From Planctomycetota bacterium (GTDB lineage: Bacteria; Planctomycetota; UBA8108; UBA1146; JAJFFE01), in contig JAJFFE010000095.1 in NCBI GenBank assembly GCA_021776775.1, positions 1 to 36,965 of the forward strand: a stretch of 36,965 bases of DNA. The letters run 5' to 3'. Position 1 is the stretch's first letter. Every line of letters begins with the position of its first letter. Shown piece after piece: positions 8,801-15,670 of the stretch. The notes under the pieces are model-generated. The model saw only the letters and a program-made list of their open reading frames with translations, was not told where the DNA came from and did not search any database. A program made the translations under genes and the position numbers.

Positions 8801-9009
8801 GCGATCGCTTCGGCAAGTACCACCGCAACCGACGCGCCCCAATCGACGCCGAGCTGATCGTTCCGGGCGGCACGACCCGAGTCTTCCGCGGCGGCAGCTA
8901 TCACGGCGCCGCCATCGCCGCTCGCGTCACCGGTCGCACCCGCAGCACTCTCGAGAACCGAGGCAGCAGTGTCGGAGTCCGGGCGTCACGTCGGGTGTCG
9001 ACGGAGTAA
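5806..9009 (+). CDS. Transmembrane Ser/Thr protein kinase with C-terminal FGE-sulfatase-like domain
   Basis: I chose GTG 5806 because GAGGGG lies 5 nt upstream and MSTEKFHQAKAIVARLLG opens the N-terminal helical region common in planctomycete/acidobacterial kinases (DRTCGGDQELRAEV). The ATG at 5773 is 11 codons longer and lacks a site. Order over 1067 residues: N-terminal helices; kinase domain about 90-390 with EGGMGSVY loop (about 97-104), VALKL Lys, HRD 211-213, DFG 234-236 and SPEQA; two TM helices about 411-455; a long coiled coil (about 460-790, Arg/Glu/Ala-rich); and an FGE-sulfatase domain about 813-1067 (VPGGTYTIGAQ, PTEAQWEVAARG, NVWEWCRDRF, RVFRGGSY). The catalytic Cys pair of formylglycine-generating enzymes is absent (SYHGAAIAAR), so the domain is more likely a sensor or binding module. 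All kinase catalytic residues are present. The convergent ECF sigma gene is a likely target. Confidence 0.95.
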   Translation: MSTEKFHQAKAIVARLLGVDDEERPSVLDRTCGGDQELRAEVVALLTELERPDPFLESVMLDETLPAPAVRRRGFLPNQEEPVPTHIGPYVILEKIAEGGMGSVYIAEQREPVRRKVALKLVKWGLDTKEVLARFDAEHHALALMNHPNIARVYDAGATDTGRPYFAMEYVPGIPVTEFCDRQRFTFEERIELFGQVCTAVQHAHQKGVIHRDLKPSNILVMYHEGQSVPKVIDFGVAKATRHRLTERTVYTETGQIIGTIEYMSPEQADPTALDIDTRTDVYSLGVILYELLTGALPFDPRTLREAGYGEMQRIIRDVEPPKPSTRFGTSTDNLDAVAKQRRLDGRSLIGRLRGDLDWITMKCLEKDPARRYETAKELAADLERHLTDQPVIAGPPNLAYRTKKFVRRNRIAVMTSIVVLAGAALGVFLGANPLVLTSVVIGLFLFVFAFMLTLLQSASAARRGEARQRELAERDRGLAREKEAEALQQRGHAETMEQLAAERASDAEEALAEVLRLSDIKRLAELEARADELWPALPNRTRAMERWHTEAQELSARLPEHRATLERLREDALPYTTAESLHDREQQLVMTDYRKKTRHYERLLSEMDRLEQIIDPAQSTEGPATDEETVRETEPPSETTLLPETAPLPDGPHVLTDAEKQRKLEGLQRQLDEHSREIVTIEPTLGHRLTWRFEQAQDQWRHDVLSELTIALKSFPETMARIVQRTELARRIDRDTSSSPDAKQAWADAQSDIAESAVYRGLDLALQIGLLPLRRDPHSGLWEFWHVASGDRPELDPSSETSAWQIAESTGVVLILVPGGTYTIGAQSDDHWNPHYDTHARENEGPPTEVELAPYFIGRYQLTQGQWLRTAGSNPSLYGPHENFAGKQHDLRHPVEQVSWLDATDTLSKLDLELPTEAQWEVAARGNTTTPWWTGAEPESLAGAANLADRFAQRNGAPGWSCEEWLDDGYVVHAPVGQFRANPFGLHDVHGNVWEWCRDRFGKYHRNRRAPIDAELIVPGGTTRVFRGGSYHGAAIAARVTGRTRSTLENRGSSVGVRASRRVSTE
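8422..8432 (+). other. tRNA T-loop-like string inside kinase-FGE gene (not a tRNA)
   Basis: The 11 bases GGTTCGAATCC match a tRNA T-arm loop but are in frame within the FGE domain (encoding around GSNPS). There are no matching acceptor, D or anticodon arms around them. It is listed only so that it is not mistaken for a tRNA or an attachment site. Confidence 0.2.
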
Positions 9010-9157
9010 TCGCCTAACGGGGGTGCACGCTTGCGGCGAGGCGCTGATCGGTGCCGGTGCCGGACATCCGATGAACGATGTGGCTGGCTCGAACCGATAC
9101 GATTGGCGAGACTCTTTACCGACCACTGCGTGAGCTCCGAGACCTCGAACGCCATGG

Positions 9158-9727
9158 TCAATCGTCGCGCTTCATGAACTCTCGAAGCCAGTACTTGCCC
9201 GCGGTCCAGTCGGCGCGAACGACGTTGGGAGTGAGATCGAGCGCGTCCGCGGTTTCTTGAATGGAGAGCCCCATGAAGTAGCGCAACTTCACGACTTGGC
9301 AGCCGCGGGGGTCCGCCATCTCGAAGGCGTCGAGCGCTTCGTCGAGTCCGAGCAGATCGACGTCGCCGCGGGCCGCGGGAACGTCGACGTCGTCGAGAGC
9401 GACTCGCTCACGTCCGCCCCCCCGCTTCAGTCTGTTCTTCGAGCGAGCGTGATCGACTAAGACGCGACGCATGGCCTCGGCTGCGACGCGAAAGAAGTGT
9501 TCGCTGTCCTGCCAGTGCGCGTCGTTGATTCCGACGAGCCTCAGGAACGCTTCGTTGACCAAGGCTGTCGCCTGCAACGTGTGCCCGGCCGCTTCGCGGG
9601 ACATCCTCTGTCGAGCCAGCGTCCGCAGTTCCTCGTACACCGCGGGGACGAGAGCGGCGGCAGCTTCGGAATCGCCGGCGCGGGCCGCCGAGAAGAGAGT
9701 TGTGAAATCGCGACGTTTTGAACTCAC
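9158..9727 (-). CDS. ECF RNA polymerase sigma factor, TIGR02999-like
   Basis: The 189-residue sigma-70-family protein starts at GTG 9727, with GGGGA about 8 nt upstream. Region 2 carries GHTLQATALVNEAFLRLVG (49-67), HFFRVAAEAMRRVLVDHAR and KRGGGRERV, as in the TIGR02999 'Sig-70_X6' group abundant in planctomycetes and acidobacteria. Region 4 (about 130-186) has VVKLRYFMGLSIQETADAL and a helix-turn-helix ending in WLREF. The acidic DAEDLVQE segment of ordinary ECF factors, which contacts the polymerase clamp helices, is replaced by LQATALVNE. The same loss is described for EcfP of Vibrio, where a kinase supplies the charge by Thr phosphorylation. No anti-sigma gene is adjacent; the neighbour is the convergent kinase-FGE gene. 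Confidence 0.95.
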   Translation of the reverse strand: MSSKRRDFTTLFSAARAGDSEAAAALVPAVYEELRTLARQRMSREAAGHTLQATALVNEAFLRLVGINDAHWQDSEHFFRVAAEAMRRVLVDHARSKNRLKRGGGRERVALDDVDVPAARGDVDLLGLDEALDAFEMADPRGCQVVKLRYFMGLSIQETADALDLTPNVVRADWTAGKYWLREFMKRDD

Positions 9728-9855
9728 CGTCGTATCCCCACTCCCCCCGTGGCGTCACTACCGATTCGCGGCGACCGGTTTCCTCCGGGTTCCGAGTCTA
9801 CCGCACGCCGCGTATCGACAGCGAGTGACAACTCGACGGCAAGGTCCATGCGCAC

Positions 9856-9893
9856 AAAAAAAGACCGATCGGCACTGTGAATGCCGACCGGTC
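9856..9893 (-). terminator. Rho-independent terminator of blaI-blaR1
   Basis: Read on the minus strand, GACCGGTCGGCA pairs with TGCCGATCGGTC across a 7-nt loop (TTCACAG): a 12-bp stem with one G-T wobble. It is followed at once by seven Ts (9862-9856). It starts 27 nt after the blaR1 stop codon (9921-9923). This is the only textbook intrinsic terminator I found in the window. Confidence 0.9.
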
Positions 9894-9920
9894 CGCGATG
9901 ATCATGGAACGCCGTAGCCG

Positions 9921-12900
9921 TTACATGACCTTCTTCTTGGTCTTCGTCGCTTTGCCTTTCGACTCTTTCTTCTCTAGGGAGTCGATCGCTTCTTGCAGCT
10001 TGTCCATCGTCGGCTTCATACCGTCGATAGTGTCGCGCAACTCTTGCGCGCGAACTTCCGCCCCCGCGGCGTTACCGGACTGCGAAGCGCTCCCGGAAGA
10101 TAGACCGGAAGAAGCGCCCGATCCGAAACGGATCGAACGACCGGTCGACTTCTTTCCCTTGCCCTTACGGCTGGGCCCGACGTTCTGGATCGCTTCCCGA
10201 ATCGCCTTCTCCAACTCTTCGGTGTCGAGCTCGTCGCCCTCACCCGCTGCACGCAGGGCATCTCGAACCGCACGCTGGATCACCTTGTTCAGGTCTCCCG
10301 CTGCCGGGCCCGCGCCAGTTGAAGCGCCCCCGCCACTCGAGCCGCCGAAGCCGAGCGAGAACGAACCGCTCGCGGTTTTGGATTTTTGCTTCGGCTTGCT
10401 TCCCCGGCCCGAAAAGGCACTGGCGCCGGAAGTGGCGCCGTCGCCCTGGCTCTTGCCGCTGGACAGTCGGCCTCGAGCCTGACCGCCGCCACCGCTACCT
10501 AAGCTGAAGCTCCCGCCTTGGCCCTTGGAGGGGACGAAGCGACCCCGAGGGGACTTCGCCTTGCCCGACGTGACTCCCGGGTTGTGCGGAACGAGACGGT
10601 ACTTCTTGCCGTCGATCTCGATGATCTTCGGTGCGTCGTGCGACTCGAGCTCGATCGCTTTGTCACCGTCGCGCCGGAAGATCGTCCGGCTCTTGCGACC
10701 CTTGCCTCCCGCGAAGTTCGAGGAACCAGACTTGGTTCCCTTCGTCTTGTCGATCCGGATATCACCGGTGTCGAGCTTCAGTTCGATCTGGCCTTCGCCG
10801 CTCTTGATGGTTCCCTTGAGCTTCTTGAGCGCTTGATGAAGAGCGCCATCGAGATCGCCATCAGTACCGTCGATCTCGATGTTCAACCCCTTGAGCACGC
10901 CGCCAAGCTGCATGCCAGAACCGCCGTCGAGGCTCAAGATGCCACTGATGTCGCAGTCCTCGTCATCCAGCCCCAGGCTGCCGAGATCGATATCCAGATC
11001 GATATCCAGATCGTCGAAGTCGGCGCCGAACTCGAACTCTTGCTTCTTGCCATCCGGCCCAATCATGAGCACCCGACCCGACTTCTTCGAGGACGAGCGA
11101 CCTTTCTGATTGTGGCCGCCATCGTGTTCGTGCCCGTCTTCGTCATGACCGTGAAGTCGCAGGGCACCGTGGAGGGCGTCGAGCCCGCCGCCGTCTCCAA
11201 GCTTCAACAAACCTCCGAGTCCCTTGAGTTCGTGGAGGTCACCGAGTGCTTCGAGCCCCTTGAGCTTCCCGAGGTGTTCGTGAAGCTGTCCGAGTCCGCT
11301 CCCTCCGAGCAGCCCGTCTAGCCTGTCAGACAGGTCGAATTCGTGCTCCTCGCCGTTGATGATGACCTTGCCCTTGATCGACGACTTCGGCTTGTCCGTC
11401 GACTTAGACTTGGCGCCCGAGTGACCACCGAAGATGTCGTGAAGTTCACTCTGCCCCCCGTCGCCTTCGACGCGCATCTCTTGGATACGGCCGTTCTCGT
11501 CGGAGATGATGATCTTCTTGATCGTGCGAGTTTCGCCGCCCTTCGGCATTCCGGCGTTGCCACCGACTTGGATGCGCCGAATGATCTTACCGTCAGCGCC
11601 GGCGATCTCGATGTGTCGCTCGCTCGTCGCGCCTCCACCAGAGATGACACGCTTGATGATACGGCCGCCATCGTCGGCGACGATAATGCGGTGATCGCCC
11701 GTCGTACCATCGACTTGGATCCGCTGAATGACCTTGCCGTCGGCACCGGTGATCTCGATGTTTCGATCGCCAGGACCGTCGCCACTCGTCACGACATGTT
11801 GAAGGACTTGACCGTCGTCGCCCGCGACGACAATGCGGTGGTCTTCGGAGTGGCGGTGGACGTCGCTGCCATGAGTTGTCCGAGTCGTCCGAGTGGTGCG
11901 CTTCGTGACGTCCCCGTCAGAACTCCGAATCACAGACTCGATGGCGTCGTGGATCTGCGTTCCGAGCTTGCCGTTCACTTCGAACTCATGCTTCGTGCCG
12001 TCAGCTTTGACGATCACGATCTTGTCGGTGCCGTCCGCCTCGGCAGACACGGCCAACGGAGCGAGCGGCAAGACCAGCACGCTTGCCACAATTAATCCGA
12101 TCCTCGCCTTTGCCGACAAACGGCGCGGGAAGCGTCGATGCAAAATCATCTCGAATCTCCTTTTCAACAGCTCGAACCGAGGATTTCGGCCGGGCTTGCC
12201 ACGCCTACCGACCGTGAGAGCCGCGGGGATCGCGGCCGGCGGCGTGAGCGCGCGGGAAGTGTCTTCACGGGTCTCGGAAAGAAAGTCTACAGTCGTCAAT
12301 AGCGTTCTTGCGTAGTCGCGAGCGTGCTCGGGGAATCGCCACAACACCCATGCGTCACAGCATTGCTCTTCCGCTTCACGTAAGTGTGACAGCACCCAAC
12401 GCAACACCGGGAACCACCAGTAGCAGGCGAGCAGCGCCACTTCGAAGGCGCGAACCCAATGGTCACGGCGCCGCAAGTGGGCCAATTCGTGAGCGAGAAG
12501 GGTGTCGAGTTGCGTGTCGTCGATGCGCGGAACCAGTTGCGCGGGAATCAACACCGTCGACGCCCGACCGAACGGCCACAAGAGCGGCGGGATCGCGCTG
12601 TCGACGAGTCGCACCGCGGGCGGCGTCGCCAGCCCGAACGTACTCGAGAGCGCGCCAACTCGATCGACGATGTGCTTCGGCGCCGAAGGCGCGTTTCGCA
12701 GCACTCGGCGGAAGCGAACCGTGCGGTGGATCAAGAGCGCCAGGTAAAGAACAGCTCCGGCGATCCAGATGAACGCCAACGTGCGGTGCCACCACCCGGC
12801 CTCGAGATCGCCGCCGGCCGAAGGTCCGGCGGCAACCCTGTCGGAATCCGAAGTGGAGTCGCTGCGGTCGGCAGTGGTTCCCAGAACGGCAGATTGAGTT

Positions 12901-13256
12901 GCACCGTGATCGCTGTTCGCGGAGTCCTCGTCAATCAACTCCAGAACGAAGGACTCAGCAGCGACGGGTTCGTTAGCACTCGCCCGCGCCAAACTTCCGC
13001 TGTCCGGAGCGACGAGTTCGGTGATCTCTCGGTTCTCGGCGTCGAGATACACGGTAATCACATCGCCCGGCTTCTCGACGACGCTCGTGACGATCGGGAT
13101 ATCCACCAACGGAGGAATCGCCAGCTTCAAGAGGACGAGCATCCACAAGCCGTAGACGATCGGCGGTTGCTTGACGACACGGGTGATCAGGTAGACGACA
13201 ACCGCGAGGCCGGTCGCGGTGACAGCGTTCGTGAGTAGCAACTCGAAGAGGTTCAT
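9921..13256 (-). CDS. blaR1: BlaR1/MecR1-like M56 membrane metallopeptidase with very long repeat-rich C-terminal domain
   Basis: Residues 1-405 form an M56 peptidase: TM helices at the N-terminus, about 165-190, about 270-290 and about 385-405, the zinc motif HELAH at about 256-260, and the family's downstream REAEEQCCDAWVL. In BlaR1/MecR1 such proteins sense an outside signal and, directly or indirectly, cause cleavage of the BlaI repressor. The rest (about 406-1111) has no penicillin-binding sensor domain. It holds several copies of a ~25-residue module (about 465-602; core like I-E-I-ADGKIIRRIQV), further DG-x-x-EF strands (IGPDGKKQEFEF), a His/Asp patch (HGHDEDGHEHDGGH), an Asp-rich run and Gly/Ser-rich low complexity. 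It is much longer than the usual ~600 residues. The start codon overlaps the blaI stop by 4 nt (ATGA type). Confidence 0.92.
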   Translation of the reverse strand: MNLFELLLTNAVTATGLAVVVYLITRVVKQPPIVYGLWMLVLLKLAIPPLVDIPIVTSVVEKPGDVITVYLDAENREITELVAPDSGSLARASANEPVAAESFVLELIDEDSANSDHGATQSAVLGTTADRSDSTSDSDRVAAGPSAGGDLEAGWWHRTLAFIWIAGAVLYLALLIHRTVRFRRVLRNAPSAPKHIVDRVGALSSTFGLATPPAVRLVDSAIPPLLWPFGRASTVLIPAQLVPRIDDTQLDTLLAHELAHLRRRDHWVRAFEVALLACYWWFPVLRWVLSHLREAEEQCCDAWVLWRFPEHARDYARTLLTTVDFLSETREDTSRALTPPAAIPAALTVGRRGKPGRNPRFELLKRRFEMILHRRFPRRLSAKARIGLIVASVLVLPLAPLAVSAEADGTDKIVIVKADGTKHEFEVNGKLGTQIHDAIESVIRSSDGDVTKRTTRTTRTTHGSDVHRHSEDHRIVVAGDDGQVLQHVVTSGDGPGDRNIEITGADGKVIQRIQVDGTTGDHRIIVADDGGRIIKRVISGGGATSERHIEIAGADGKIIRRIQVGGNAGMPKGGETRTIKKIIISDENGRIQEMRVEGDGGQSELHDIFGGHSGAKSKSTDKPKSSIKGKVIINGEEHEFDLSDRLDGLLGGSGLGQLHEHLGKLKGLEALGDLHELKGLGGLLKLGDGGGLDALHGALRLHGHDEDGHEHDGGHNQKGRSSSKKSGRVLMIGPDGKKQEFEFGADFDDLDIDLDIDLGSLGLDDEDCDISGILSLDGGSGMQLGGVLKGLNIEIDGTDGDLDGALHQALKKLKGTIKSGEGQIELKLDTGDIRIDKTKGTKSGSSNFAGGKGRKSRTIFRRDGDKAIELESHDAPKIIEIDGKKYRLVPHNPGVTSGKAKSPRGRFVPSKGQGGSFSLGSGGGGQARGRLSSGKSQGDGATSGASAFSGRGSKPKQKSKTASGSFSLGFGGSSGGGASTGAGPAAGDLNKVIQRAVRDALRAAGEGDELDTEELEKAIREAIQNVGPSRKGKGKKSTGRSIRFGSGASSGLSSGSASQSGNAAGAEVRAQELRDTIDGMKPTMDKLQEAIDSLEKKESKGKATKTKKKVM
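10985..11013. repeat. Short 12-bp tandem repeat in blaR1
   Basis: GATCGATATCCA occurs twice in tandem (10985-10996, 10997-11008) plus 5 more bases. On the coding strand it encodes the alternating Asp/hydrophobic run DIDLDIDL. It probably arose by slippage and keeps the frame. Confidence 0.75.
11450..11860 (-). repeat. Degenerate ~25-residue repeats within blaR1
   Basis: Four to five degenerate tandem units of about 75 bp lie in the outer domain of BlaR1. At protein level each has R-x-I-x-I followed by an (A)DG turn, K/R-h-I-x-R-h and a Gly-rich spacer. Examples are IEITGADGKVIQRIQVDG, RIIVADDGGRIIKRVISGG and IEIAGADGKIIRRIQVGG. Pairs of strands joined by a DG turn suggest stacked beta-hairpins. 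Confidence 0.7.
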
Positions 13257-13642
13257 CGCTGTCCCTCTTTCTCGTCGTTCAACAGCTCACGAAGGACGTC
13301 ACGGTCGGTCGCGGTCAACTCCGCGTCCTTGATCAAGTTCATGAGCAGTGGCGTCAACGAGCCTTCGCACAGCTTCGACGCGACCTCTTGCAACTCGTGG
13401 CCGACCATCTCGTCGCGCTCGATCGTGGCGCGGAACACGTGCGCCAAAGCGCTGCGATCACGCTCGACGAATCCCTTCGCTTCCAAACGGTCGAGCAGCT
13501 TCTGCACCGTCGCGTACTGCGCCGTCGAGCCGTTGGGGTAGAGACGATCGGTCAGCTGGCGAATCGTGGCCGCGCCGAAGCGCCACACCGAATCCAGAAT
13601 CGCAAGCTCCGCCTCAGTAGCATGATAGGAGTTCTGCGCCAC
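13253..13642 (-). CDS. blaI: BlaI/MecI/CopY-family transcriptional repressor
   Basis: The 129-residue protein starts at GTG 13642 with GGAG 7 nt upstream. It has the winged-helix N-terminal domain of the Penicillinase_R family: TEAELAILDSVW, ATIRQLTDRLYPNG, YATVQKLLDRLEAKGFVERDR, then the dimerisation helices (SKLCEGSLTPLLMNLIKDAELT). The family binds as a dimer to short dyads in its own promoter and is inactivated by proteolysis linked to BlaR1. It is translationally coupled to the BlaR1-like gene and shares its terminator. The regulated outputs beyond the operon are unknown; no beta-lactamase gene is nearby. Confidence 0.93.
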   Translation of the reverse strand: MAQNSYHATEAELAILDSVWRFGAATIRQLTDRLYPNGSTAQYATVQKLLDRLEAKGFVERDRSALAHVFRATIERDEMVGHELQEVASKLCEGSLTPLLMNLIKDAELTATDRDVLRELLNDEKEGQR

Positions 13643-13703
13643 CGGTTGTCTCCTCGGATCTCAGTGCCTTGCGAAGCCGCTCGGCGACGCTTCGGACCGT
13701 GCT

Positions 13704-13743
13704 TCAGACATGTTGACTGACGCCACCCTAAGACGGATCGTCT
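13704..13743 (-). promoter_or_regulatory. Candidate BlaI operator/promoter region
   Basis: Two dyads lie 62-102 nt upstream of the blaI start. 13704-13720 (TCAGACATGTTGACTGA) matches in 6 of 8 symmetric positions and contains the palindrome ACATGT, similar to the ACA/TGT halves of BlaI operators. 13731-13743 (AGACGGATCGTCT) has perfect 5-bp arms. On the minus strand a weak TTGCGT/TTAGGG pair brackets the second dyad. Autorepression is expected for the family; these exact sites are inference. Confidence 0.35.
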
Positions 13744-13872
13744 GACCACGCAAGTTTCTGAACCGGAAATCGTGGAAAACTCCTGCGAAGGGGTGGCGGG
13801 CTTGGCTCCGAAAACTAGGCGAGACGTGGTAAGAAGACACGCTCTTCTCCCCCGTCGATTGCGAGTCGCTTC

Positions 13873-15558
13873 ATGAAGTACGCCGTGCCCGAACTACCGG
13901 CCTTGAATCCTGTTGCAGCGCAAACCGCGATCTTGATTGCCAGTGGCGATCTTCGCGACGCGGCAAACACGACGTGCTGGCCCGCCCAACAAGCGATCGA
14001 ACGCGACGCAGCGAACGCGTTCGAGTCGCTCGGCTGGACCCTGACCCGCGGACACGACGTCGTCGACACCGTCGAAGGAACGCACGGGTTCATCCGCAGT
14101 CAAGATCACGGCCGCGAAGTGTTCTCAACCATTCACCCGGACGCTCCCCTCGTCGTTGCGGAAGCGGTTTGGCAATACTCGCACCACGTCCTCGTCGGTT
14201 TACTCCGACACCGCGGTCCCATCTTGCTGCTCGCCAACTGGTCGGGGCAGTGGCCCGGGCTCGTCGGTGTTCTCAATCTGCGCGGATCACTCTCGAAGGC
14301 CGGCGTTCCGTACTCGATTCTCTGGGGAGAGGATTTTACGGACGCCGCGTTCCGTACGAAGCTGAGCGAATGGTGTACGACCCAGTCTATCGTTCACGAC
14401 CTCAGTCATGTTCGCCCCTGCGACTCCAACGCACTGCCGGCGAACGAACGACAACTCGGCGAAGCGCTCGTCACGTACCTGGATCGTCGTCCCGCCATTC
14501 TCGGAGTGTTCGATGAGGGCTGCATGGGCATGTTCAACGCCATCATTCCAGATCACCTCTTGAACCGAACCCGTGTCTTCAAGGAGCGGCTCAGTCAATC
14601 GGCGCTCTACGCGGGGATGCGTGAAACGTCCGACCAAGACGCCGTGGCCGCACGTCAGTGGCTAGACGAACGCGGCATGACGTTCGATACCGGTTCCGAC
14701 TCCGCGACTGAACTCACGGACGATCAGATCCTCGAGCAGTTGAAAATGTACATCGCCGCCGCGCGCATCGCGGACGAGTTTGGCTGCGACGCGATCGGCA
14801 TTCAGTATCAGCAAGGCCTCAAGGATTTGTGCCCAGCCAGTGATCTCGCCGAAGGGCTGCTCAATTGCTCGGAGCGCCCGCCGGTCTTGAACGACAACGG
14901 CGACGAGATCCGCGCCGGCAAGCCGATCACGCACTTCAACGAAGTCGATGAGTGCGCCGGTCTCGACGGCCTGATCACGCAGCGTGTCTGGGAAGCGATG
15001 GGGCTAGCGGGCGACAACACGCTGCACGACCTGCGCTGGGGCGATCGTGACGCTTCCGGCACCACCGACGACTACGTCTGGGTCTTCGAAATCTCGGGGT
15101 CGGTCCCTCCGTCACACTTCGCGGCGGGCTACGCGGGTGCGACGAGCGAGCGCCAACCGGCGATGTACTTCCGACTCGGGGGCGGCACGATCAAAGGAAT
15201 CTCTCGTGCCGGCGAAATCGTCTGGTCGCGGATCTTCGTGGAAGACGATCGTCTACAGATGGACATCGGCCGCGGCAAAGCGATCGACTTGCCGATCGAG
15301 GAGACCGAACGGCGTTGGCACAGCACGACGAGCCAATGGCCCATCATGCACGCGGTCATCTACGGCGTCGATCGCGACGGCATGATGGCTCGCCATCGCT
15401 CGAATCACATTCAAGTCGTGTACGGTACCGACTTCGACACGACGGATCGCGCGCTCGCAGCGAAAGCGGCCATGGCGCGCGCGATGGGCATCGAGGTGCA
15501 CCTCTGTGGCGACGCGCACGACGGATCACAGCTCGGCGATCGACTACGCACGTTGTAG
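13873..15558 (+). CDS. Fucose/arabinose isomerase-like protein
   Basis: The 561-residue soluble protein starts at ATG 13873 (ribosome site weak). It has the overall order of the FucI/AraA-type isomerases: an N-terminal Rossmann-like part (ILIASGDLRDAANTTCW, GPILLLANWSGQWPGLVGVL), a middle part with DEGCMGMFNAIIPD and CDAIGIQYQQGLKDLCPASDLAEG, and HFNEVDECAGLDGLITQ, where the E-x-D pattern resembles metal-ligand positions. Near the C-terminus is NHIQVVYG, like the end of fucose isomerases. Such enzymes interconvert aldoses and ketoses with Mn2+. Two divergent regulators flank it, and no sugar kinase, aldolase or transporter is adjacent, so the substrate cannot be inferred. The family call is moderate; it may be a non-canonical member. 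Confidence 0.75.
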   Translation: MKYAVPELPALNPVAAQTAILIASGDLRDAANTTCWPAQQAIERDAANAFESLGWTLTRGHDVVDTVEGTHGFIRSQDHGREVFSTIHPDAPLVVAEAVWQYSHHVLVGLLRHRGPILLLANWSGQWPGLVGVLNLRGSLSKAGVPYSILWGEDFTDAAFRTKLSEWCTTQSIVHDLSHVRPCDSNALPANERQLGEALVTYLDRRPAILGVFDEGCMGMFNAIIPDHLLNRTRVFKERLSQSALYAGMRETSDQDAVAARQWLDERGMTFDTGSDSATELTDDQILEQLKMYIAAARIADEFGCDAIGIQYQQGLKDLCPASDLAEGLLNCSERPPVLNDNGDEIRAGKPITHFNEVDECAGLDGLITQRVWEAMGLAGDNTLHDLRWGDRDASGTTDDYVWVFEISGSVPPSHFAAGYAGATSERQPAMYFRLGGGTIKGISRAGEIVWSRIFVEDDRLQMDIGRGKAIDLPIEETERRWHSTTSQWPIMHAVIYGVDRDGMMARHRSNHIQVVYGTDFDTTDRALAAKAAMARAMGIEVHLCGDAHDGSQLGDRLRTL

Positions 15559-15670
15559 AGGGCACCCCGTAAGATCACGCATGATCGCCGTGCCGACCAG
15601 CGGTCCACTCCTGCATTCGTTTCATTGCTCGGCTGTGCGGTAGTCTCGGACATTGCCATTGGCGTAAACT

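Noticed and set aside
10016..13250. Several plus-strand frames opposite blaR1 (e.g. 10518-11321, 12459-13238)
   Set aside because: They lack domains and ribosome sites, and mirror the M56/repeat-rich gene whose motifs (HELAH) fix the true strand.
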